In this document: piece after piece, positions 1 through 10,300 of the stretch
Position numbering within the stretch: position 1 is the first letter of the stretch
How the letters are laid out: each line of letters begins with the position of its first letter
Assembly: GCA_046565505.1 (NCBI GenBank)
Contig: JBKHYJ010000011.1
Location: forward strand, 1 to 50,218
Length of the DNA: 50,218 nt
Source: JBKHYJ01 sp046565505
GTDB lineage: Bacteria; Acidobacteriota; Blastocatellia; UBA7656
Direction: 5' to 3'
Notes under the pieces: model-generated
The model's input: the letters and a program-made list of their open reading frames with translations, nothing else
What the model was told of the DNA's origin: nothing
Database searches by the model: none
Translations under genes and position numbers: made by a program

Positions 1-252
1 GGACAGGGAGATGCAGCTGCCGACGTTGTAGAAGGGGCTGAGGGGGTTAAGGGAGTCGAGGAACCAGAGGCGCTGCTGGGCGAACGAGAGCGGCGCGTCT
101 GACCTGTCCTCCCTCCTCCCTATCCTGGGCAACTCTTCGATTTCATCACCGGCGTAATCATCGTCGAGCAGGCTGGCTAAAAGCTCACGCTCATCATCAG
201 ACAGACCTTTGGATAGATCAATCGCATTTGGGATGTCCTCGGCCTTCTTCAT
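1..252 (-). CDS. NRPS, N-terminal fragment (start of a condensation domain), runs off left edge
   Basis: The first 84 codons of a leftward gene are visible; the rest lies beyond base 1. After an acidic linker of about 50 residues comes APLSFAQQRLWFLDSLNP (about residues 54-71), the C1 motif that opens NRPS condensation domains, followed by FYNV as in the other synthetases here. The ATG at 252 is preceded by GAGGAAAGGG, a reasonable ribosome binding site. The next gene to the right (ADOP permease) has the same direction but is 965 bp away, so this is probably a separate transcript. The protein would be a cytoplasmic assembly-line enzyme; its modules cannot be known from here. It shows that the NRPS locus extends to the left of the window. 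Confidence 0.85.
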   Translation of the reverse strand, partial: MKKAEDIPNAIDLSKGLSDDERELLASLLDDDYAGDEIEELPRIGRREDRSDAPLSFAQQRLWFLDSLNPLSPFYNVGSCISLS

Positions 253-484
253 AATTCCCTTTCCTCATTTTGAATCAATATGCGTATCACACCCCTGTGG
301 GACGTACCGCAGTGGTTTCTGCGTAAGGGACCGACGCCGCCTGTCCTTTGGGCCATCACGTGCGAGACTTGCTTGGTTATCTATGTAACCTTACCACGCG
401 TTACGTTCCATCAGGGGCGATGGCGGAACAGGGGCACATCTTTAAGATAAATGTGTGACCGTTCTGCCGGATACCTGCTTCCGT

Positions 485-504
485 TTCACCTGTGAATGGG
501 TGAA
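485..504. promoter_or_regulatory. Inverted repeat TTCACC-N8-GGTGAA upstream of NRPS fragment
   Basis: A perfect 6-bp inverted repeat with an 8-base centre lies about 235 bp upstream of the leftward NRPS start. It could be a dimeric regulator site or a small hairpin. No second copy was found by eye. Confidence 0.25.
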
Positions 505-1160
505 GCCATTAATAATTTGAATTGTCATTAGGGCCAACGTAAAAAGGAATCCCTGAGTTCAATGCCTGATGGGAATATGCCAAGTTGTGTTCAAAGAGGT
601 CTTTATTGACAAAACGTCGCCCCGGTATTGGAATCACCGAAAGAAAGTTTATGCCCTCAGAGCCTCCAGATCATTTTTTGTTCGGGGACAAAGCCTTCGT
701 CGTGCCCTATAGCGCCTGACAGGTCTTTTTATGCCTGGACAAGCTACCGCATGTTTCGCGGGCAATATTGACCCCGAATTCTTTGCCTCTATGTATAAGA
801 GGACTATTAAAATGACATATATTGCGCCTACGTCTGCGAACAAACAGTACAAAAAGTTAGGATAAGAAGTCTTTAGAAAATCTTAAATTTTTCTTCAAAA
901 TTTTATCAAAACCGGGCATTTCCGGCGGCGCTGAGAAGCATAGAATCGTTGTGTTACAGGCGACGCCAACTCTTTACTAATCCCACGACACAGAATCAGG
1001 TATCAATCTCCCACGAGCCCTGGGAGCAGCGCTTCGCCACCGATAGGGGCCGCCCGGGAAGCAACTGATGAGCCATCGGGTCAGTGTCGTTTAGTCATGG
1101 CAGTTTCGCTTTCACTACCACGCGATGCTAATCATGCGAGGGCCCTGGCCCTTCTTATGC

Positions 1161-1182
1161 ACGCGAGCCGCCGCGCTCGCGT
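1161..1182 (-). terminator. Hairpin downstream of the ADOP permease, candidate terminator
   Basis: ACGCGAGC and GCTCGCGT form a perfect 8-bp GC-rich stem around a 6-base loop, 36 bp past the permease stop codon in its direction of transcription. A second short hairpin, GGGCC/GGCCC near 1139-1150, follows. There is no long U-tract, so intrinsic termination is likely but not certain. Confidence 0.45.
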
Positions 1183-1217
1183 TAGCATTTCATAGCTTGA
1201 GCTTGATGGCACCTCCG

Positions 1218-3659
1218 CTATTCGGCACGTAATGCGATCATCGGGTTAACCTTCGCGGCGCCGCGCGCCGGGATGTAACTCGCCATCAAGGCGGCCAGTG
1301 TGAGCAGTACGGATGCTACTACGAATGGGACGGGGTCCGTGGCGCTTATGCCGAAAAGTAAGCTCGAAAGAACACGGCTCAGGGCGAAAGCGCCTCCCAG
1401 CCCGACCACGACCCCTATGGATATGATTTTAACTCCCTGACCCAGGATCAGTTTGATGACCTGCCCCGGCTGCGCGCCGAGCGCCATGCGTATCCCTATC
1501 TCCTTCCTACGCTGAGCGACGGAATAAGAAATGACCGCGTAAATACCCGAGATCGCCAACAACAGCGCGGCGACGGCAAATACCTCCAGCAAGAGCAGGT
1601 TGAAACGCCTCGGCGCGACGGACGTTGAAATGAACTCTTCCATCGTCTTGATGCCCGACGCCGGTATGTCTTTGTCCATATTGCGAATCTCCCGGCGCAG
1701 CACTTCCGACAGGGCCAGGGGATTTTTCGAGGTCCTGATTACCCAGGTCAAGCTACTCGTCGCCCAGTTAATTCTCGCCTCGGGCATCTGCAAGTAGGGC
1801 ACGTATATCGTCGGCGTCTGCTCGGCCTCCAAGCCGAACTCTCTGACGCTCTCCACCACCCCTATGATCTCCGCGCCTCTAAGGGGCTGGTCGCCATCGC
1901 CTATGTTCAGGTGCTTACCCACGGCATCGCCATTCGGGAGGAAGCGACGAGCCAGGACGTCATTGATTATAACTACAGGCGCGGTGCGGTCAGTATCTTG
2001 ATCGGTAAACTCCCTCCCGTTCAGGACGGGGATATTCATCGTGCGGAAGTAATCGGGGCTGATCAGGCGGTACTGACAGCCGGGCAATTCTCCCATGCTA
2101 GGCACGGGCTGGCCTTCGACTGTGAAATCGACGCTAGTACGCATGCCACTCAAAGGCAGTATGTTGATGGCCGCGACAGATTGCACCCCCGGCAAGTTTT
2201 CCAACTGGGGCGCGAGCCGGTCTTGAAATAAGTTGACGGCGGCGCGGTTCGGGTATCTCGCCTTCGGCAGGGAGAGCCGCGCGGTTAACAGGTTCGCCGG
2301 GTTGTATCCGGGGTTTACGTCTTGTAGTCGTAAGAAGCTCTTGATTAACAGGCCCGCGCCGATCATAAGCATTACGGATAGCGCAAGCTCCGAAATGACT
2401 AGGAGGCTCCGCACGGCGTTGCGGTGAGACCCATCGGTCGTGCCTTTCCCTGTACCTTTCAGATCCTCGTTAACGTCAGTCTTCACCGCCTGCAAGGCGG
2501 GCGCGAGTCCGAAGATTATGCCCGCAAGGATAGAGCTGATTAGCGTAAAGGCCAGCACCCAGCCATCGATATTAATCTCTTTAGAGCGGGGCAGCGCGGT
2601 AGGGCTCAGCAGTACTAAAAAGCTGATGCCCCAATATGCCAGCGCAAGGCCGAGCAGGCCGCCCATTATAGAAAGCAGCAGGCTCTCAGTGAGCAACTGC
2701 CGTATCAACTGCCACCGGCTTGCCCCCAGGGCGATACGCACCGCCATTTCTTTCTGACGCACCGTAGACCGTGCCAGCAGCATATTGGCTATATTTATGC
2801 AGGCGATCAGAAGCACCAGAATCACGGCCCCGAATAGAACCTGTAGCCCCTGCCGGAAATCTCCGACCAGCTCTTCGTGCAGCGAGGTGATCTTTATGCC
2901 GGCCTTGCGTGAGTTATCTTGCGGGTACTTCTGCTGCAGGTCGCGCGCGATCGAATCCATCTCGCCCTTTGCCTGTTCTGCGGAGACGCCTTGCTTGAGC
3001 CGGCCTATCGCCCTCAGAAAGTTGGTGCCGCGCTCGCTTCGCCTGGGGTCCGAGTCCATGTTTAATGGGACCCCAAGCTCGGCCTTCGACCCGGGGAAAA
3101 CAAACTCGTCAGGCAAGACCCCCACGACGGTGTAGCCTTCGCCATTGAGCGTAAGCTTGCTCCCGATGAGACCCATGTCGCTCCCGAAGCGCCGTTTCCA
3201 AAGCCCCCTGGTCAGCACCACTACTTTTGAGCTGTCAGGCTTGTCGTCGTCCGGCACCAGAGTCCGCCCGAAACTTGCATTAACCCCGAGCACCTCGAAT
3301 AGATTCGCTGACACGCGCGCCACCTGCAATCGCTCAGGCTCGTCGTGGTTGGTCAGGTTTGCGACCCATTCGGTGAGGGCGGCCATCTGTTCAAAGGACT
3401 GGGACTCTTTACTGTAGTCTGTAAAGTCCGGTATGGAGAGAGGCCCCCTGCCCTGGACCGTGTCGGCTATCCATATTGAGACCAGGCGATCTGAATGCCT
3501 GAACGGCAACTGGCGTAACAAGACAGTGTTGACCATACTAAAGATGGCTGTGTTTGCCCCGATCCCTAGCGCGAGCGCAAGCACGGCCACCAAAGTGAAT
3601 CCGGGGCGCCGAAGCAGGCTGCGAAATCCAAAGCGAATATCATGCAGTAGCATGTCCAT
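1218..3659 (-). CDS. ABC transporter permease, ADOP / MacB-FtsX type (orphan)
   Basis: This 813-residue inner-membrane protein has the layout of the acidobacterial duplicated orphan permeases. It starts with a short DIRFGFRSLLRRPGF lead-in and a first transmembrane helix (about residues 20-45). A periplasmic MacB-like domain follows, then three FtsX helices (about 275-400), a second helix and periplasmic domain from about 415, and a final FtsX three-helix block (about 690-805). The ATG at 3659 has GAGGAGG 8 bases upstream. MacB/FtsX permeases use an ATPase to drive export or signalling across the envelope, but no ATP-binding subunit gene lies beside this one, which is typical of the family. 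It sits divergently from the LanB-like gene and might export the cluster product; that is only positional inference. The family strongly suggests Acidobacteriota. Confidence 0.9.
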   Translation of the reverse strand: MDMLLHDIRFGFRSLLRRPGFTLVAVLALALGIGANTAIFSMVNTVLLRQLPFRHSDRLVSIWIADTVQGRGPLSIPDFTDYSKESQSFEQMAALTEWVANLTNHDEPERLQVARVSANLFEVLGVNASFGRTLVPDDDKPDSSKVVVLTRGLWKRRFGSDMGLIGSKLTLNGEGYTVVGVLPDEFVFPGSKAELGVPLNMDSDPRRSERGTNFLRAIGRLKQGVSAEQAKGEMDSIARDLQQKYPQDNSRKAGIKITSLHEELVGDFRQGLQVLFGAVILVLLIACINIANMLLARSTVRQKEMAVRIALGASRWQLIRQLLTESLLLSIMGGLLGLALAYWGISFLVLLSPTALPRSKEINIDGWVLAFTLISSILAGIIFGLAPALQAVKTDVNEDLKGTGKGTTDGSHRNAVRSLLVISELALSVMLMIGAGLLIKSFLRLQDVNPGYNPANLLTARLSLPKARYPNRAAVNLFQDRLAPQLENLPGVQSVAAINILPLSGMRTSVDFTVEGQPVPSMGELPGCQYRLISPDYFRTMNIPVLNGREFTDQDTDRTAPVVIINDVLARRFLPNGDAVGKHLNIGDGDQPLRGAEIIGVVESVREFGLEAEQTPTIYVPYLQMPEARINWATSSLTWVIRTSKNPLALSEVLRREIRNMDKDIPASGIKTMEEFISTSVAPRRFNLLLLEVFAVAALLLAISGIYAVISYSVAQRRKEIGIRMALGAQPGQVIKLILGQGVKIISIGVVVGLGGAFALSRVLSSLLFGISATDPVPFVVASVLLTLAALMASYIPARGAAKVNPMIALRAE

Positions 3660-3868
3660 GACGAGTACCTCCTCAGCTCGACTCCAACAACCTGGAGACT
3701 GGTTAATCCGGGAACAGTCGAACAGCCCCGCTTATTGAGGACTCCATCTCGGGGCCACCGCGCGCCTGTTACTCGGCGTTCAGCAAGGCGGACGCCCTCA
3801 AACGTCTTGCTCAACCTTAAATGTGACATTCCGACAGCAGTGATTACGGACCTGGAGCAGGCGGGGAG

Positions 3869-3897
3869 AGCATAATTAATCTCCGGGGCTTTTTCAA
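3869..3897 (-). promoter_or_regulatory. Candidate sigma70-type promoter for the ADOP permease
   Basis: On the minus strand TTGAAA is followed after 17 bases by TATGCT, about 210 bp upstream of the permease start. The -10 is only a 4/6 match, so this is tentative. Confidence 0.3.
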
Positions 3898-3945
3898 GAC
3901 TCTTTCATTCACCTGTAATATTAGATACACCGTGCCATTGATATT

Positions 3946-3954
3946 TGGTATGAT
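3946..3954 (+). promoter_or_regulatory. Candidate extended -10 promoter for the LanB-like gene
   Basis: TGG-TATGAT (extended -10, TGn plus 5/6 of TATAAT) lies about 80 bp upstream of the start at 4035. No good -35 is seen at the usual distance, which extended -10 promoters do not need. It lies in the 375-bp gap shared with the divergent permease. Confidence 0.35.
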
Positions 3955-4034
3955 CGTGCCCGCCCATAAGCGCACGGACATGAGCTGTTGCCGGCTCGCG
4001 GTCGGTCATGTCGCCGGTCCAAGAGGAGGTCGAA

Positions 4035-6662
4035 ATGCGATATGAGAATGCCGGGGGCTTAATTTCGTCAGATACGGGATCAGCGCGAGAGGGCGCCCCG
4101 AAGGAGGGCGGCCTTAAACGGTCGGAGCACTTGTTAGAATTACCGGGCGATGATTGGGCGCTGTGGCGATGCGTGGGCCTCAGGGGCGCGGGGTTTCCAG
4201 TTAGTGACGTGTCCAGGCTCGCGAGCACGGAATGCGCAACCGCCGCGCGCGAAGCTCTCCGCGCGGAAATTGCGGTAAGCAATCTACGCGATGCCGCATT
4301 ATCAGTTGTCAATGAGGCGCTCGACCGCCTCCGCTCATCCCCTCGATTGCAAACCGATGGCGCAGGCGGCCACCTGGTAGACGCCTTAAGGCGGCTAAAA
4401 TCCGGCAAAATTCCTGACGCCGATAGCCCGCACGAGGCGGTTCGCTCCGCGGCGCTAGACCTGCGCTCCGCGGTCGAGCACGCGCACAACATGTCACACG
4501 TCTATAAACAGCTCTTTGAAGCGGCCGAGGATCGAACATCGAAGGCAATCAAAGACTTGCTCCGAGATGATCGGTACAGAGAGGCCATCATCTGGCAGAA
4601 TCGGAGGGCGTTCCATACGGGGTTAAAGGCGCTTGCCGACCGGCCGCAGCATAGGCCGGCGCGGAGCTCAAAGGTCAGACAGCACGAGGAATTGGCGGCC
4701 AATTACCTGCAACGGTATTGTGTGAAGAATGATTCCATCGGTTTCTTCGGCCCCGTCGGGTGGGCCAGCTTGGTCAAGGATGGCGAGGCAATAAGAGTTA
4801 GCCCGGGCGAAGCCTTTCTTGCCAAACGCACGCTCTACTTTGAAGGCTGGTGCATTGACGCGCTCGCGAAGAAGATAGAAGCAGACAAAGCCATTTCCCC
4901 CTGGCTTTCCCCTCGGATTCTACCCTTCTACAATTTCGACGGAGGCCGCATACACGCGCCTCTCGGCTTGCCCGAAGGCGTGGCGTCAAAGCTTTCCACG
5001 AAGCACGAATTTGCCCTCGCGTGCTGCGACGGAGAACGGACGGCCAGGGAGATTGCGGCGACACTCACGCGCTCGTCTTCGACGGGAATAACGGACGAGA
5101 ATGAGGCGTACGTACTGCTCGAAGAGCTTAAAGATATGGGGCTGATCTCGTGGTCGCTAGACATACCCGCGGGCGCGCGCCCTGAGCGTACTCTTGAGGC
5201 ACTGCTCGAACGCATTGAGGATGAAAAGCTGCGCGAAGCGGCTCTCGGGCCACTGCGCCAGCTAAAGGAACGCTTCAACCAAGTAGCGCATGCCGCGGGC
5301 CATCCTGAAAGCCTGGATCGTGCTATGGCAGAAATGGAGGCGGCCTTCGGCGAGCTGGCCGGAGTCGCCCCGACGAGGTCAGAAGGCAAGGCGCACGCAG
5401 GGCGCACTCTCGTTTACGAAGACTGCCGGCGTGATGTGGAAGTAAGCATCGGCGCGGATTTGATCGCGGAGCTGTGGCCCCCACTCTCACTGTTGCTTGC
5501 CAGCACTCGCTGGTTCACTTACAAAGTCGCCGAGATTTATCAAAACAAGTTCGAGGAGCTTTACAATGACCTCATACAGGAAACAGGGTCATCTGCGATC
5601 CCCGCGCTAATATTCTGGCACAGAGCACAGCCCCTCCTGTTCGGCAGCGCGGCGGGTCCCGCCGACTTGGTCGAATCGGCTCTTCAGGAGCGCTGGGCGC
5701 AGGTGCTGGCCGTCCCTTCCGGGCAAAGTAAAGTGACCTATGATAGCGAAGCCTTGCGCCCGGCAGTGCTCGCGGCGTTTGACGCGCCCGGCCGGGGGTG
5801 GGCTTATGCTCGCTATCATAGCCCGGATGTGATGATAGCGGCTCCGAGCGTGGAGGCGATTTTGAAGGGCGATTTCCAATTCGTCCTGGGAGAGCTGCAT
5901 ATTTCCTCAAACACCCTGCGGAGCCTATGTTTTGTCGCCCAGCACCCATCCCCCCAAGACCTGTTCCGTTTCTTCGAGCTTGACATACCTGATTCGCGCC
6001 TGGTCCCCATTACGCCGAAGGAGTGGGGGGGGCAGTCGCGCACGCTTCAAGTGCTCACTTCGCGAAAGGATTTTTGGCTGGAGATTGACGACAGATCAAT
6101 CACCCCTTTCAAGCCTCGAACGTTGCCCATTAGCGCGCTGATAGTTGAAGATTCGGACGATGGCTTGAGGGTTAGAACCAGGGATAATCAACAGAGCTTT
6201 CAAATAATAGAAGCGTTTGCCGTCGCCCTGACGAACCTTTCAATTAATCGCTTCAAGGCTGTATGCCCGGGGGCCTACTCGCCCAGGATCAGCATCGACC
6301 GCCTAGTCATATCCCGCGAGACCTGGCGGCCGGCCGCGTCTGACCTGGAGTTTGTAAACGAAAAGAACAGGGCTGCCCGATTCCTGGCGGCCCAGCGGTT
6401 CGCGAAAAGCCATAACATGCCCCGCCTTGTCTTTGCCAAGCTGCCGATTGAGCCGAAACCATTTTACGTCGATTTCGACAGCCCCATATACATTGACATA
6501 TTCGCAAGGCTGGTGCGAAGGATGTTGGAGCGGGGCGATGGAGACGCGCCAATAACTATCTCTGAGATGGTGCCTTCCCCTGACCAAACTTGGCTGACTG
6601 ACGCTGGAGGGAGGCGTTACACGAGCGAGCTAAGATTTGTCGCCGTAGATATGTCGTACTAA
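4035..6662 (+). CDS. LanB-like protein (lantibiotic dehydratase family, no elimination domain seen)
   Basis: The 875-residue product matches the long LanB family: LWRCVGLRGAGFPV near the N-terminus (about residues 44-57), NDSIGFFGPVGW in the first third, and RYTSELRFVAVD at the extreme C-terminus. Class I lanthipeptide dehydratases transfer glutamate from glutamyl-tRNA to Ser/Thr and then eliminate it. Related short forms (PEARLs) instead add an amino acid from aminoacyl-tRNA to a peptide C-terminus. The length and ending suggest only the tRNA-dependent acylation part is present, so true dehydration would need a partner. The ATG at 4035 is chosen over one at 4008 because AGAGGAGG lies just upstream of it. 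The family is clear; substrate and reaction are unknown. No cyclase gene and no convincing precursor peptide is nearby, and the position next to NRPS genes suggests a role in that pathway. Confidence 0.78.
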   Translation: MRYENAGGLISSDTGSAREGAPKEGGLKRSEHLLELPGDDWALWRCVGLRGAGFPVSDVSRLASTECATAAREALRAEIAVSNLRDAALSVVNEALDRLRSSPRLQTDGAGGHLVDALRRLKSGKIPDADSPHEAVRSAALDLRSAVEHAHNMSHVYKQLFEAAEDRTSKAIKDLLRDDRYREAIIWQNRRAFHTGLKALADRPQHRPARSSKVRQHEELAANYLQRYCVKNDSIGFFGPVGWASLVKDGEAIRVSPGEAFLAKRTLYFEGWCIDALAKKIEADKAISPWLSPRILPFYNFDGGRIHAPLGLPEGVASKLSTKHEFALACCDGERTAREIAATLTRSSSTGITDENEAYVLLEELKDMGLISWSLDIPAGARPERTLEALLERIEDEKLREAALGPLRQLKERFNQVAHAAGHPESLDRAMAEMEAAFGELAGVAPTRSEGKAHAGRTLVYEDCRRDVEVSIGADLIAELWPPLSLLLASTRWFTYKVAEIYQNKFEELYNDLIQETGSSAIPALIFWHRAQPLLFGSAAGPADLVESALQERWAQVLAVPSGQSKVTYDSEALRPAVLAAFDAPGRGWAYARYHSPDVMIAAPSVEAILKGDFQFVLGELHISSNTLRSLCFVAQHPSPQDLFRFFELDIPDSRLVPITPKEWGGQSRTLQVLTSRKDFWLEIDDRSITPFKPRTLPISALIVEDSDDGLRVRTRDNQQSFQIIEAFAVALTNLSINRFKAVCPGAYSPRISIDRLVISRETWRPAASDLEFVNEKNRAARFLAAQRFAKSHNMPRLVFAKLPIEPKPFYVDFDSPIYIDIFARLVRRMLERGDGDAPITISEMVPSPDQTWLTDAGGRRYTSELRFVAVDMSY

Positions 6663-7382
6663 GTTGCATATTCCGTGAAAAATTACTCCGAAAGATTTGA
6701 AGGCGGCTGCCGAAGGACACGGCGGTCAGCGCCAAATTAATGAAGAAGCCGTAAGCGGGCGGCCGAGCCGGAGTATCATCGCCGGAGATGACTGCGAGAA
6801 CGTGGTAACCCTACGTACATACTGTGATTGTTATCACTCTTGCCAGGGGCCGGAACCTATGAGACAATCACCTCGCGTCAAAGTAGCGAAGGTTGCCACC
6901 CGCTTTTGATTGTGTATTCCAATAAGCCATAGACCTGTCATTACACTTCAAATTAGCGGAAGCGCAGAAGTAATTTCATACGACTCGATGACATACCTGT
7001 CAGTCGTAATCACTGTCCCAATTGGCCAACTCATCCACGATTTGTGACAGGTAGTAAGAGCCCCGCAAAAATGGAAACTAAGAGAAAGCACTAAGCTGAA
7101 GATAATTCCCGCGAGCCGGCCGGGGCAGGATTCGCGGTGATTGGATTCATTGTCGGTCTTTCCAGCGGAAATTATTCGCGCGGGGCATGAAGTAGTTTCC
7201 CTGCTTGAATGGCACAAATTCATCTGCTGCCAGGCAGCTTCCGTTCAAGGCTCAGAATCTCCGCGGGTGAGGTCTGCCCGGGGGCATCGCCGGGAAAGCC
7301 AATAGAGCCATCACGCCAGGCGCCGGATTGGCCGGCAGACGGCAGACGGACGCGCGTGACCGCGTTTCATAAGAGGTGAGTC
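6663..7382. other. 720-bp gap between LanB-like gene and NRPS
   Basis: No secure gene is visible. It contains a CRP-like palindrome (6823-6838), a weak 70-codon frame opening with TTG at 6697 that encodes a Cys-rich stretch, and an antisense 91-codon frame (6948-7223) with no ribosome binding site. The promoter of the rightward NRPS operon should be here, but no convincing -35/-10 pair was found. Confidence 0.55.
6823..6838. promoter_or_regulatory. CRP/FNR-like palindrome TGTGA-N6-TCACT
   Basis: The sequence matches the CRP consensus half-sites TGTGA and TCACA at nine of ten positions with the correct 6-base spacing. It lies about 545 bp upstream of the NRPS start, far for direct activation. 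It may be a binding site for a CRP/FNR-family regulator, or chance. Confidence 0.3.
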
Positions 7383-10300
7383 GTGAAAGACAGGAGAGCC
7401 CCGGGGGGCGCAATCAAGCTTTCGGCATTGGAGCAGGCACTCCTCGACTGCCTACTTGAAGAAGAGGGCGTGGACGTTCAATACGGGCCGAAGCCCATCC
7501 TCGGCGCGCAACGCCCGCCCGGTCGGCTGCCACTCTCGTTCGGGCAGGAGCGGCTCTGGTTCCTTGAGCAACTGATACCGGGTACGGCGGCATATCACAT
7601 CCCTGAAGCCTTCCTCATCAAGGGTACGCTAAACGTCGCCCTCCTTGAGCACGCCTTCAATGAAATCGTGCGAAGGCATGAGGTCTTAAGGACGACCTTT
7701 AATGCCGTGAGCGGTCTGCCCGCCCAGAACATTCTCAAGTCATTAAAGCTATCGCTGCCATTGATTGACCTCAGGAGCGTAGGCGACTCTCAAAGGGACG
7801 GTCATATTTTGCGCCTAGCATCGGAGCAGGCCCGACGCCCGTTTGATCTGGAGCGCGGGCCGCTGCTGAGGCCCGTTCTAGCTCAGGTTGAAGACGATAC
7901 GTACGTGCTCTTCATCACGATGCACCACATCATTTCCGACGGGTGGTCCCTGAACCTGATGACCGAAGAGATCGGGGCCATTTACGGGGCGTTCGTCGAG
8001 GGGCGGCCCGCGTCTCTTCCCCCTCTGCCCGTACAGTATGCCGACTTTGCCATCTGGGAGCGGGAGTCCATGCGGGACGACCTTATGAAAGCCCAAATGG
8101 ATTATTGGAGGCGAAAGCTGGGGGATAACCTGCCCCCGCTTGACCTTCAAACCGACCACCCTCGCCCGCCCGTACAGACACTCAAGGGAGCGTTCAAGCT
8201 ATTCTCTTTGTCGCCATCTCTAGCCGGCCGCATTAACGCGCTATGCGTTGAAGAAGGGACAACGCTCTTCCTGGCGCTCATTTCGGCCTTCAGCGCGGTG
8301 TTGCACCGCTGTTCGAGGCAGGAAGATTTTACGGTCGGGACCCCCGTCGCAAACCGGAATCACGACGAGACCAAACAACTCATCGGCTTCTTCGTCAATA
8401 GCCTGATACTGCGCCTGGACTTCGGCGGGAATCCCACTTACCGAGAGGTCTTGCGCCGCGTCACGCAAGTAGCTCTTGAGGGATACGACAATCAGGATTT
8501 GCCCTTTGACAAGCTCGTCGAAGCATTGCAACTCGAAAGAGATTTGAGCCGCGCGCCGCTCCATCAGGCCATATTCGCCATCCAAAATTCTCCCAGGGGC
8601 GCTATAAGTTTGCCCGGAATGACGATGTCGCCGTTGAGGCTCGAGGTCGAACTCGCTGCTTCCCGGTCTGACCTGAGCTTGTTCGTCTGGGATGAAAGTG
8701 ACGGCCTCGGCGGCGCCCTTGAGTACAGCACGGACCTGTTTAAACCTGCGACCATTGAGCGGTTCATAGAGTTTTTCAAGGCCGTACTCGAAGACATGGT
8801 TGCAAACCTTGACAGGCCGATCCTGAGGCTGCCGCCTCTGATTGAGTCTGCGGCCGGGAACGCCGGAGCCGAAGAGAAGCACATGACATCGGGCTCAGGA
8901 GCCGGCCTGCAAGAGGCCATGGACCTGGTCTACGAGCAGTCGAATATGACCGAGAACCAGTTGCTATTCTGGTTCAGCAAAAAGATTCAACCAGACGTGA
9001 GGCTCTATTTCGAGCGCGTAACAGGCTGTTTCGACATCAAGGGGCAGATTGACGTTGAGCTTTTTCAAATGGCTTTTCAAAAACTCGTTGACGACAGCGA
9101 CGCGCTGCGGAGCGTGATATGCGAGGTAGACGGTCTGCCTCAGAGAAAAGTCAAAGACTCCATGCCCGCAACGCCCGTCTACGAAGACTTCAGCGGCTTC
9201 GCGGACCCGTACGCACTAGCCCGCGGCTGGATAGATGAGCGGTCGCGTAACGCTCTCGATCTCAGCGAACGATTATTCGATTGCTCTCTGCTGAAAATCG
9301 GCCCCGCGCGTTTCCTGTGCTGCCTGGACATACATCACGTCGTTGCGGATGTGTGGTCGGCGGCGATCATGGTGCGGGCCATATCGCGTTATTACGCCCT
9401 GTCGGGTGGAGGGGCGCCCGAAGATGTCAGACCTTCACCGCCTTATCAGGATTATGTAGATTATGACCGCCAGCACAGGCGCTCGGAAAAATATCGGAAA
9501 GCAGAGGCGTACTGGTCCGCCAAGCTCTCGGAGCCAGTCTCGCTTTGCGATTTCTACAGCCCCGCGCCTTTCGGGCAGAGCACGAGGACTGAAAGGGTAT
9601 CTCGCGACATCGGGCGCGGGCGGACCCGTACGCTGAAGGAGATCACAAACCAAGAGAGATTGCTGTCCCCTGCGATAGTGTTAGCCGCCGCGTTGCTATG
9701 TTACCTGCACCGCATTCAGGGCGAGCGCACACTGAGGATCGGCTCTCCTTTCGCCAATCGGACCGACGCCTTCAAAAACACCATCGGCCTGTTCATTAGC
9801 GTCTGCCCGCTCCAGGTGGACATAGATGATTCTGACACTCTCCTGGAAGCGGCGATAAAATTTCAGGCGGAAACGATACGCTCTGCCAGGCATCAGCACT
9901 ACCCGGTCCGTAACCCTGCCGAGGACAAGGTCTACAACGTGTATTTCAATTACCAGAATGCCAGCTTCGCGGAGTTTTGCGGGTTCCCGGCCGAGTTTGA
10001 CATGATCCACTCGGGGCATTCAAACGACACCCTCACCTTGCAGGTTCAGGATTTTAATGACAGGGAGTGCCTCGTACTTGAGTTTGATTTCAAGGTAGAT
10101 TCATTCGACCAGGAGCAGCGCAGCCGGTCTGTCGATTATTATCTGAGAATTCTGGACGCCTTCTTGCAGGACCGGAACAGGCCCCTCCATAGCGTTGACA
10201 TATTGTCGAGCGAAGAGCGAAGCCAGGTTCTTGTGGAGTTCAATCAGACGGGCAAGACCTACGCGCCCGGCTCGACGCTACACCGCCTTATTGAGCGTCG

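Larger units (their letters stand above)
253..1217. other. Long non-coding stretch between NRPS fragment and ADOP permease
   Basis: No convincing gene is seen in these 965 bp. The middle is AT-richer than the flanking genes, as expected for promoter DNA. It holds a palindrome at 485-504, a TTGACA hexamer on the plus strand near 606 with no gene to serve, and hairpins near 1138-1182 that probably end the permease transcript. A 67-codon leftward frame at 649-852 has no family resemblance and no clear ribosome binding site. Confidence 0.6.

Noticed and set aside
649..852. 67-codon leftward frame in the first long gap
   Set aside because: No ribosome binding site, no recognisable family and an Arg-rich tail typical of random GC-rich sequence.
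6948..7223. 91-codon antisense frame with a hydrophobic stretch before the NRPS
   Set aside because: No ribosome binding site before its ATG, no family resemblance and no operon context.
4035..7382. A complete class I lanthipeptide cluster
   Set aside because: No LanC cyclase, LanT transporter or LanP protease is near the LanB-like gene, and the only precursor candidate is weak.
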